In this document: one piece after another, positions 54,906 through 64,000 of the stretch
How the letters are laid out: each line of letters starts with the position of its first letter
How positions within the stretch are numbered: the first letter of the stretch is position 1
Assembly (NCBI GenBank): GCA_963662155.1
Contig: OY759263.1
Span: 41,712,084-41,776,083 of the forward strand
DNA: 64,000 nt
Direction of reading: 5' to 3'
DNA from: Lamellibrachia columna
Lineage: Eukaryota; Annelida; Polychaeta; Sabellida; Siboglinidae
Notes under the pieces: model-generated
The model's database searches: none
What the model was told of the DNA's origin: nothing
The model's input: the letters and a program-made list of their open reading frames with translations, nothing else
Made by a program: the position numbers and the translations under genes

Positions 54906-57460
54906 GTAAGAATAACGTATTTTAACCAATGACATGTTTACCAAATTACCATAAACGCGCAGTTTTGTTTACCTTAAATGCACAGTGCATTGCGCACAAT
55001 TCTTGTTGTAAAAAGTAATCTCGTGTATTCACATGGGTTTTTACAAATCATGGTTTAACTGTGATGTAAATCCTTATTGGTGTTTCAAATAAATAGCCAG
55101 TCTTTTCCCGGGTGTAAAGCCCCGATTCGAACGTCGACACAAACAGCTACGTGTGAAGAGCCACTAACTGATCCAGCGGACGCGGAGGTTGAAGACAACA
55201 CCAAACATCTCCGCCTCGGCTTCTGACTGCAGAACAAGCAGACGACATCTCGCGAACAATTGCAATCGAGCACTCGGCCGCGTTTACTGTTGCTTTGCAG
55301 GCGATTATTTGGACGTTAAACCCCAGGAGTAGCGCGAAAACACACACTCCAGTGTGAATTGTGGCAGGTTTTGAAGATCTTCCTCGGTGTTTACGTAACA
55401 CTCAGTGAAGGTTGCGTCATTCGACAAGGCACGCGGACGAGACGAGTGGTTATCGCGGAAGGAAGCTACTAGATTTTTCTCACGTACTATTTTACTGTAG
55501 AGGAGACCGGGGCTGGTTGTAACAATTTTAACATTATGTCATAATGTCACTTGTAGGAGATGGCATTAAGTAAATGGAAAATGTAGTTGTGCTAAATTGG
55601 AAATACATATACAGTTTACTCGTAAATGAGACACGAATAACACATAACCAACCAACGATATATATTTGTAAGGACACAGTGATCGTCAACTAGTGAGTGG
55701 TACACATGCACAGGGATACAGGGGAAATGAAGCTGCTTGCATGCGCATATCATAGTTCCTTGCAGCTGATGTCATTGTCGCAGCTTTAGTACGGAATCCA
55801 TGTTAGTCATTTATCTATCAAATGTGTACAGGAAAATGGCAATTTTGTTTCACCTATCGATCACACACACGTTTCAGCTGCATGCTGACACACGAAACTC
55901 ACACAATAATATATTAACATGTACACAGTCATCATATTATATGTTACAAGTATACTTTTTATTCAAACACGTTGCGTTTATTCACACACGTTGCGTTAAT
56001 GTGAGCGTTGCATATTTTAAGTACTGTGGTCAGATTTTGTTAACCATGCTAATCGCTGTCAAAAGAATGGAAGTCCAGTTTGATCAGCACCACCTGGTTG
56101 GTTGGATATGTGTCTAGAACACTAACTTCTAACACACGAAATTGGACTGTTGATCCCTCAACAGATGTCGTTGAAGAATTAAAAACATTAAAGTCCATTT
56201 TTGTGTGTTAGATGTGAGTGTAATATACTTACATCCAACCAACCATATGATGCAAATCGAAATGGGCTGCCATTGTTTTGACTCTTCAACAGCGTAATGT
56301 AGATTTTTCTAACGCACCATTAGCAATTTTATAGTAAGTTATCTTAACCGTCTATTCGAAACATAAGCTCAATATATACACGCACGCACACCCGTTAAAT
56401 CTCCCATTTGCACTGGACATTAAAACACACACATTAAAGGAATACTATCCCGATCGGTGACAAATATTAAGCACGACATTGGCAGTTTCGGTTGAACTCA
56501 ATCGCGCATAAAAAAGAAAGATAACACTTCAACTGAACGAACCGTTTCAATAATCACATCTTCTTTAAGTACCTAAGTCGATTCCAACACTCCAGGGGTT
56601 ATCACGTCATGGACATCGATAAGTATTGTACATGCAGAAAAGTTACGCAGAACTTACACATTTATAATTACGATTTGTAAACCAGACAAACAGATCCAAA
56701 CTAATCACATTATAACATACTGACGTGACACGTCTACACAAACCTAATTATGTAGCTATTGACGGGTTTCTGACATTGATAAATGCTACCCCCTTCCTTA
56801 ACTTCAATAAACAATCTACATTGCGATATTAATATCAACATTTTACAAATGCGACGATTCTCCAGTAAATTACCCCGCTGGCTCGCGCCCCGTTGACGGG
56901 TGTGATAACACTGCAGGGATGGCGCGTGCCTCCGTCCCACTTTGCCCAAGGGAAAATACTTAATCATCCGTGAGGGCGCCTCCTTCTTGCTAGAGTTGGA
57001 CCCCCTGTGCATGCAGGGAGAGGTTTTGGGATAGTGGCGTGAAAGAGCACTTTAATTAAATAGTCCTACCAATTAATAGATATTGATGCTTTCATTCCGA
57101 CGTATGTTGATCGAAGGAATGAGTATACGAGGCAAGCATGCATGCACCCCCCCCCGTCCTGCATATAAAGATTCCCAGTACGTACATTCATAAATGTAAG
57201 ACAATTGAAAGTTTATGCACAATTTACGTGCATAAAATGAAACTGCGATTTGGCAGTAAATTGTTGAGTAATATTCATGATGACCGTCTTCAGTACCAGC
57301 TGTCAGTCGGGTAAATCCCAGAAGATTTCGTCTGCATCTAGAACATTTATTTAAGAGACGTGTAAATCTGTTTTATACTCGGTTTGTTTTCTAGTTTTGC
57401 ACTAACATACACTTGACAACGTTTAAGTGTTTATTATTAAATTCTATTGTTTTGACGCCA
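54906..57460. other. No supported gene
   Basis: A CpG-richer patch at 55,080-55,440 holds overlapping minus-strand ORFs of 84 and 62 codons without motifs. 55,499-55,560 is a partial copy of the dispersed repeat starting GGAGACCGGGGCTGGTTG. The 105-codon ORF at 55,800-56,117 (plus) has a hydrophobic, tyrosine-rich composition and no recognisable domain. Confidence 0.4.
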
Positions 57461-57462
57461 TT

Positions 57463-57522
57463 TTTGATGCTATTTATGGTACCCGTTATTTATGGTACCC
57501 GTTATTTATGGTACCCGTTATT
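57463..57522. repeat. 17-18-bp tandem repeat
   Basis: Three to four copies of TTATTTATGGTACCCG, the first diverged. Confidence 0.85.
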
Positions 57523-57817
57523 TATTTGTGGACGTTTATGATTGTTAAATCATGTATTTTAATAAGATTTAATATAAAATGCACTAAATGGCAGGCATGT
57601 TATCAGTGCCGCTGCCGCTGCCGCTCCAACACCCTCCACCGAGGTGACCCGCGCGTGCAGTGTACGTTCGATTAATCTCTTATCGAAGCTGTAAATGGCC
57701 CATTAATTGTTGACTCGTGGCTCGTCTACAGCTGTCGACGGCAGAGACCACATCGGACACTCGCTAATGACACAGCGTTTAAGACGGCTGCTCTCAGCTG
57801 GGATGAAGGGGAGGATG

Positions 57818-57903
57818 CATACATACATACATGCATGCATGCATGCATGCATGTATGTATTCTCGCACGCACGCACACACACACATACATACACACACAG
57901 TAC

Positions 57904-57946
<43 letters not shown>

Positions 57947-58157
57947 ATGTATGTATGTATGTATGTATGTATGTATGTATGTATGTATGTATGTATGTAC
58001 GTACGTACGTACGTATGTATGTATGTATGTATGTATGCATGCCACCCACCCACCCACCCACCCACCCACCCACTCACTCACTCACTCATCCACCCACCCA
58101 CCCACCCACCCACCCACCCACCCACCCACCCACCCACTCACTCACTCACTCACTCGC
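57818..58157. repeat. Composite tetranucleotide microsatellite
   Basis: Successive runs of ATAC/ATGC, ACAC, TCTG (10 units), TATG (about 17), TACG, TATG again, then ACCC/CACC and CACT runs. All have a 4-base period with one base changing between blocks, consistent with stepwise mutation and expansion. ORFs here are artefacts. Confidence 0.95.
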
Positions 58158-58885
58158 TCTTCTACATCTGAGCCTGACACCACCAGATAATCAGACATCG
58201 GCATACATTTGGAATAATATGGGAATTCCAATAATGTGTCACTATAAATTATAAAATAAATATGGCGTGTGTACAACCTAATGTTTAATAGTGATGGTTT
58301 CATTCAATGTTCTGCAAAGCATTCAGCGTTGTTTTAAGATTTCACAGCGAGAAGTCACGCACCATTTTGCTTTAGTCCGAACGTGACTCGGTACTGCTAT
58401 CAGACTCCCCAGCAGGGTGTCCAGCAAGCATCAAAGACAGGTCACACCAAAGTGAGCACATTCGGGCCGTGAAATCGCCCACTGACCACGTACAAAGACG
58501 CTCCGCCACCTGTTGATTCAAGGCAGATGAGTTTCACGCGGCCAAATAGTCAAATCATATTTTAAACCTGCACAGTTTAATCGGAGCCGCGTAGCGACGA
58601 AATGCTGGTAACGACAGCTAAGATGGTGTGTCAGGAGCTGCTATAAGGATCAAGTGTAAAGCGATTTGAGCGAACTTACGCACCGGATATTAAAGAACTT
58701 ACCTTTACTTTTCGAACTGATGTTTTACCTTGTCCCAAAACCCGAATACATACATATGTATTCATACACAACTAAAGATACATTTGAATTGTTAGTGTTT
58801 CAACATCTTTCGTTTTTTCTGTAATAAGTGTACCTTTAAAACTAATCACGTTTGCTTTCGTGTTAAAGCATATTTAATATTAAAC
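58158..58885. other. No gene seen
   Basis: Unique-looking sequence without a supported ORF. Confidence 0.5.
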
Positions 58886-58889
58886 CACC

Positions 58890-59322
58890 TCTTCGGAAAC
58901 CTCTACCACATTACACCACATACACACGCTGGAAGCCTCTACCACATTGCACCACCTACACACGCTGAAAGCCTCTACCACATTGCACCACCTACACACG
59001 CTGGAAGCCTCTACCACATTGCACCACCTACACACGCTGGAAGCCTCTACCACATTGCACCACCTACACACGCTGGAAGCCTCTACCACATTGCACCACC
59101 TACACACGCTGGAAGCCTCTACCACATTGCACCACCTACACACGCTGGAAGCCTCTACCACATTGCACCACCTACACACGCTGGCGGCGGTTCAAACAGG
59201 ACGGCACCACCTACACACGCTGGCGGCGGTTCAAACAGGACGGCACCACCTACACACGCTGGCGGCGGTTCAAACAGGACGGCACCACCTACACACGCTG
59301 GCGGCGGTTCAAACAGGACGGT
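58890..59322. repeat. Linked 36-bp and 39-bp minisatellites
   Basis: About eight 36-bp units (CTCTACCACATTGCACCACC then TACACACGCTGGAAGC) run directly into four 39-bp units (CACCACCTACACACGCTGGC then GGCGGTTCAAACAGGACGG). The two share CACCACCTACACACGCTGG, so one array probably arose from the other. Both lengths are multiples of 3, so frames stay open through the array. Confidence 0.95.
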
Positions 59323-60050
59323 GTGAAGTGACTTATTAACTTTGAGCAATCGTTTTGATACACGACACGCCAGGTTGTCGTTAATCAGTGCGATGCTTTG
59401 CATAAAAATCAGTCTGAACATGTTATATAGGCTACCTACGGTGTGTGTCAGCAAAACGCAGGTTATATTTAATTAAGACATGTTTTCTTTGTCTCGCCAT
59501 TCGTCGCATAAGTGGCTACGCTGGCTCGTGATTTAAAACGGGAATGTTTTCTTTAGTGGCCGCCAAGAGAAAGCACAGGTGTCATGCGGGTGAAACAATA
59601 ATACTAATAATAATGATAATAATAGTGAAGTAAAACACGACTAAGGTTGTGCCCACAACGCCACTTCTAACCAGTTTCTAACCAATTTTCAAGTGGAGGT
59701 AAAAACGCTGTGGAATGTTTCAAATTGTTGCATAAAATAATATTATCCTCAGCGTACATGTGTTGAATTGTATTAAAAAAAATAAAATAACGCGTCATGA
59801 AATGTTCGTCAAATTCGACTCTGTTGTAAAGTTGATCAATTGCGGACAATATTAGCACAATGCAGTAATGATATAATTTGATATTAAGATGCCAATCATC
59901 GATTGTTATAAGTTACGGATAGGATTGTGTTTGTTTGTGTTTGGCTTTATGTGTTTGGCTTCATATACTTGACGTTGAGTAGACATGCGTGCATGTATGT
60001 GTGTAAGCATGTGTATGCGCATGCGTGCGTGTGCGTGTGTGTAAGCATAC
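59323..60050. other. No gene seen
   Basis: AT-rich sequence with an (ATA)n-like tract at 59,598-59,625. No supported ORF. Confidence 0.5.
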
Positions 60051-60052
60051 AA

Positions 60053-60174
<122 letters not shown>

Positions 60175-60468
60175 ATGTTCGTGTTCGTGGGATAAGGAAA
60201 TACGACGGCACCGATTGTATGCGTTCACATGTTTAATTCTGTACTGTTTTGTCCAAAACAACGTCTCAAATCAACACGCATTTTGTAATACCATGCGACT
60301 GTTTTATTTTACCCAGACTGGATCGGCTTGAATATGAACGAAAGCACCTTTTGATTAGGCAGTGGCACATGGCGTAGAACAATGTGTGTAAGCGAAGCAT
60401 CCAATATTACGGGATACAGCTAATTGACAAGCAAACATCGCGCCCATTCAACGTCCGTTGTCTGGAAG

Positions 60469-61014
60469 TCAACACGATTCGACATCGATCATCTCATCCT
60501 CGTCAACTCCGGAGTCCCTGTCACCAAATTCTAGATTTGTCACCGGTTTGTCGACATTGTCGTCGTTACTGTTGGTTTCACTTCCTTTCGAAGACGTAAT
60601 TTCGTCGTCGCTCGCCAAACCGTTTTGTTGACATCCTTTGCCCAAATCAGATATATTAATTACATCGCAGGATGGAAACTCTCTTCGCGTCAAGTTGTCC
60701 GCACATTCGGCTTCGTTTCTCTCGTTTCTCTCGTTTCTCTCGTTACACTGCGACGAATTAATCTCGACCGTCAACGGTCGTCCAAAACATTCCGGAGCGA
60801 CCCGAGCGTCAGTCGGACAGTTCCGGTTGATACCACGTGACGGTGGTGAGTGTGGACACATCTGGCGACAGTTGACGTGGTGGGTGGCTTGACTGTCGAA
60901 TGACAGCAGAGAGCTTGACCCTGTCTGTACACCACTGCGCATGAGTACAGGCGTGTGCGCGTGTTCGTGTTGTGCGAACGATTTCGGACAAACCAGGCAC
61001 TTCTGCGGCTCTTC
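60469..61014 (-). CDS. Osr homologue, last coding exon
   Basis: Acceptor TTGTTGTCACAG, 181 codons and a stop. It starts [20 protein letters not shown]; in relatives an EEPHKC.. start opens the fourth finger. An NER repeat (four times, [15 protein letters not shown]) comes from a 12-bp tandem repeat at 60,717-60,745. The rest is an acidic, probably disordered tail. Confidence 0.85.
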   Translation of the reverse strand, partial: EEPQKCLVCPKSFAQHEHAHTPVLMRSGVQTGSSSLLSFDSQATHHVNCRQMCPHSPPSRGINRNCPTDARVAPECFGRPLTVEINSSQCNERNERNERNEAECADNLTRREFPSCDVINISDLGKGCQQNGLASDDEITSSKGSETNSNDDNVDKPVTNLEFGDRDSGVDEDEMIDVESC

Positions 61015-61814
61015 CTGTGACAACAAATATGGAGTTTTAATACACTGTATAATTACAACCTAATTATTCTTTTTGGTATTTCAATACACAAGAAATAACG
61101 CCTAATTTAAAACATCACTACCGTGTTTAAAACATTGAGACAAAACAAAAACAAACCGAAAGGTGACCGCTTTTATTTAGCATTATGTCAAAAGCTACAT
61201 ATTAATACAGTGGATTCCGCTTAATAGAAAAACTTCTGGCCAGAGCAGTTTGGTTTAATTAAGTGGCTGATTCACATAAGCGACGTATTTAATGCAGCAT
61301 TAATAGGGAATGGCGGAATCAACTGTAAATACCACTGCACATGAAACCAGAGGAAATTAATATTTTCAGTAATACTAATTTTATACAGTTGCATTTTATG
61401 AGAGACGTCGATAGTTACGTCTATCGTGGTTTGATTGTCACCATGCATTATTGTTCTCTCAATTCAAATTTAGACGAAGTTAATATTGACCTTTTGAGTT
61501 CTGTCGAGACTCGTTGTTTGAGAGCTATTTGACAATAAAAAATATTATGTAAATGCAACAAAGATTTTTGGGTATCCACATAGCTGTGCCAGACGCGAGA
61601 AGAACGGAGATAAACAACGGACAAAACTGGTGTCGACATTGAGAAAGACAATGCATTCAGTTGCGTAGAAAAGTCAATATTATTAACTAAATATATTGTT
61701 CGGATACTAATTTCTTTTGTTTGCTCCGTATTGCTGCCTATGCGGTTATCGATCGTGGAATTAACATCAAGACCACATTTAATAATAATAATAATAATAA
61801 TAATAATAGTAATG

Positions 61815-61909
<95 letters not shown>

Positions 61910-62894
61910 AATAATAATAATAACAATAATAATAATAATAACACGAAGAACAAAAAAACTATAACTATAACTATAACAAGACCACATTTGATGTGATCAA
62001 GATAATCTTTAATTTTTCGCTGCTATTAGGAAAAATACAATGTGTTTTTTTGTCTGTTAACATATATTTCGGCCCCTGTTCGGCTGCCGACGAGTTGGCT
62101 TACCCGTGGCGTGTGTGACGCTTTATGGACGGCTAGCGTCCGAGACTGGCAGAATCCTTTGCCGCACTGGTCACAGCGGAATGGCTTCTCCTTCGAGTGG
62201 ACATACCTGGACACACACCAGTTAACTCATGAGCTATCATACACATACAGACTATCGCATACACGCACGCACGGACGCACGCACGCAAGCAAGCACGCAC
62301 GCACTATCATACACATTTATATGTTTTAAGAGCTATCGAAAAGCATAGCAATACACGTTTGAAACGTCGACAAAGCCAATGTCACCGCATGCCATATAAG
62401 CACTATCTATTTCGCGGATTTTAGAAAACTTATGAAACGTTGGTATTTAACTATACATAAACCAAACGAAGAAATAAGGACACTTATATGGCGTTAATGT
62501 ATAACTGGTAATCTGAATGCTTTATGCTGTTTAATACCAACTTTACTTAGGTTGTCACCGAGTATATAATGATCTCGTAAAATTATCATCAGAACTATTA
62601 CAAAACATTTTATTTATTTATATCATAATGTAATTTATTATGATAACATGATTTGCTTAACATTTTAATTATAACACATTGTTAATAACAATAGAAATGA
62701 TCAGATATAACTATACATAAAAGTGAACCAAGACCTACTTGTGGTCTCTGAGATGGTCCTGTCGCCGGAATCGTTTGCCACATACGTCACACGGGTATGG
62801 TCTCTCGTCCGTGTGGGTGCGCTCGTGAATCAGTAAGTTGTACGACTTGGTGAAGTGTCGTCCACAGAACCGACAGATGTACTGCTTCTTAACC
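60469..62894 (-). CDS. Odd-skipped-related zinc-finger transcription factor (partial)
   Basis: Three exons joined in phase on the minus strand: 62,894-62,739, 62,206-62,104 and 61,014-60,469 (TAG stop). Fingers: [60 protein letters not shown], with the linkers TDERPYP and SKEKPFR, an arrangement diagnostic of the Osr/odd-skipped family. A fourth, in the last exon, has [10 protein letters not shown] but no proper helix. The 155-residue tail is rich in Asn, Asp, Glu and Ser and ends ..[11 protein letters not shown]. Family members are nuclear DNA-binding regulators of patterning and of gut, kidney and limb or leg development. The 5' exons lie beyond 64,000. Confidence 0.9.
61208..61325. mobile_element. 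118-bp pogo-like MITE
   Basis: Ends CAGTGGATTCCGC and, inverted, CAGTTGATTCCGC, flanked by TA on both sides (61,206-61,207; 61,326-61,327). TTCCGCTTAAT-type ends with TA targets are typical of Tigger/pogo miniature elements. Located in the last intron of the Osr homologue. Confidence 0.8.
61780..61945. repeat. (AAT)n/(GAT)n microsatellite in an Osr intron
   Basis: AAT repeats with an ATAATG hexamer section, about 18 GAT units (61,858-61,908), then AAT again. Confidence 0.95.
62104..62206 (-). CDS. Osr homologue, exon with third zinc finger
   Basis: Acceptor GTGTGTCCAG, donor CCACGG|GTAAGC, 103 bases. It completes the His-rich end of finger 2 ([12 protein letters not shown]) and encodes all of finger 3 ([17 protein letters not shown]). 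Confidence 0.9.
62739..62894 (-). CDS. Osr homologue, exon with first and second zinc fingers
   Basis: Acceptor GTGTCTGCAG, donor CCACAA|GTAGGT, 156 bases. It encodes [17 protein letters not shown].. and [17 protein letters not shown]. The entry is after two bases of a codon in the preceding, unseen exon. Confidence 0.9.
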
Positions 62895-63479
62895 CTGCAG
62901 ACACACGGTTACTGATGAGGACGATTATAAACAGTGGCGTATCTAGGAACTAGGGGAGGTCAAGGGGGAGGTTAAGGGGGCAATCCTAGTCACCCATGCT
63001 ACGATGTAGCCCAGCAAAGGAAAATGCGAAAAACATAAAGCAAAAATTCTAAAGGGGTAAACTCTGAAGGTTATTTATCGTAAAATCATATAATATATAT
63101 TATCAACTTTATCCATTCTAAGATCTTGACCGCCAAAATGTGTTTTAATGAACCACGATGTATTCATATGATTTGACCGTTATCTGTTTGTTTCATTTGA
63201 ATGCTTCGACTCGAATATAATGTTTACTTACCATGCAGATCGGCAAGTTCGATGTTCATAAATATAATATTATATTTAATAAAGAATAGATAGTAGTTTA
63301 TACTATATAACATGATTATTCGATAACAACTATAAGTGTACGTGTTTAGAATTTCCAGTCAAGGGAAAGCCCCAACAAAGTATGATATTGCATATAATTA
63401 CGTTGTGACTAAGGGTTAATTAAACAAACACAAACTTGATTGAGTTGAGTGTTATCAATGACAATGATTGTAATATAAA
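62895..63479. other. Osr upstream intron or 5' flank
   Basis: A GTGGCGTATCTAGGAACTAG-type G-rich repeat sequence lies at 62,932-62,985. Around 63,100-63,330 is an inverted copy of the dispersed repeat at 2.84-3.27 kb. No further Osr exon was found. Confidence 0.5.
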
Positions 63480-63910
63480 CAGCAATCATACAACAACAAG
63501 AGGACACTGTAAGCAGTAATAACAACAACAAGAGGACACTGTAAGCAGTAATAACAACAACAAGAGGACACTGTAAGCAGTAATAACACCAACAAGAGGA
63601 CACTGTAAGCAATAATAATAACAACAAGAGGACACAGTAAGCAGTAATAACACCAACAAGAGGACACTGTAAGCAGTGATAACAACAACAAGAGGACCCT
63701 GTAAGCAGTAATAACAACAACAAGAGGACACTGTAAGCAGTAATAATAACAAGAGGACACTGTAAGCAGTAATAACACCAACAAGAGGACACTGTAAGTA
63801 GTAATAACGACAACAAGAGGACACTGTAAGCAGTAATAACAACAACAAGAGGACACTGTAAGCAGTAATAACAACAACAAGAGGACACTGTAAGCAGTAA
63901 TAACAATAAG
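63480..63910. repeat. 32-bp minisatellite
   Basis: About 13 copies of a 32-bp unit, AACAACAACAAGAGGACACT followed by GTAAGCAGTAAT, with small indels that keep the AAC/AAT triplet phase. The Cys/Leu/Val frames on the minus strand are artefacts. Confidence 0.95.
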
Positions 63911-64000
63911 AAAATGACAAGAAAACAAATACATGGAGCCTATAATTATAATAATAGACTGAAAGTCAACATTGCTGAATATGACAAGAACATATAAGAA

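Noticed and set aside
55085..55401. Overlapping 84- and 62-codon minus ORFs in a CpG-richer patch
   Set aside because: No convincing signal peptide, splice site or family; could be promoter-type sequence instead.
61448..61996. ORFs with poly-Ile, poly-Asp/Asn or poly-Ser
   Set aside because: AAT/GAT microsatellite within an Osr intron.
63409..63934. 144-165-codon minus ORFs of Leu/Val/Cys/Tyr
   Set aside because: 32-bp minisatellite translation in three frames; the period is not a multiple of 3, so all frames carry the same peptide.

Overview
The window is animal nuclear DNA, most likely from a marine invertebrate. I do not assign a species. Evidence: spliceosomal introns with GT..AG borders, an odd-skipped-related (Osr) zinc-finger gene, CR1-, L2- and RTE-type LINE sequence, a Gypsy-type LTR element, a tRNA-derived SINE, TTAGGG motifs and very many micro- and minisatellites. 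There are no prokaryotic features. Most of the 64 kb is repeats and decayed mobile DNA; only two loci look like convincing host genes.

Layout. 0-4.8 kb: mostly unannotated, with a 26-bp minisatellite, two dispersed-repeat copies and a possible signal-peptide first exon on the minus strand. 4.8-8.75 kb: a near full-length CR1 LINE (minus) with a broken SGNH-hydrolase ORF1 and a broken endonuclease/reverse transcriptase ORF2. 9.3-25.1 kb: four copies of a roughly 2.4-kb unit (two adjacent, two after 2.6-kb spacers); the two spacers are also copies of each other, and one carries a younger CR1 insertion with a 5-bp target duplication. 26.1-30.8 kb: a SINE and an L2-type LINE interrupted by an internally deleted Gypsy-type element. 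31-36 kb: scattered relics, a possible terminal exon, and a 1,068-bp inverted-repeat element with a 10-bp target duplication. 36.9-42.9 kb: a direct duplication wrapped around one arm of a 0.9-kb inverted duplication.

The first host gene runs from 41.8 to 53.6 kb on the plus strand. Five exons join in perfect phase to encode 199 residues: a hydrophobic N-terminus, a basic helical middle and a C-terminal KKVRF motif. I do not recognise the protein. Its fourth intron contains a 5.0-kb element whose long inverted terminal repeats hold repeated CTCF-like and CCAAT motifs and whose interior holds higher-order minisatellites, two perfect heat-shock elements and head-to-head telomeric motifs. Damaged copies of exon 1 lie in both spacers of the 9-25 kb array, so the first exon of this gene took part in the segmental duplications.

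The second host gene is the Osr homologue at 60.5-62.9 kb (minus strand). Three exons are visible; the 5' part lies beyond the right edge. It has three intact C2H2 fingers and a fourth that is reduced to its first half. 54-60 kb is mainly minisatellite and simple repeat with no gene I can support.
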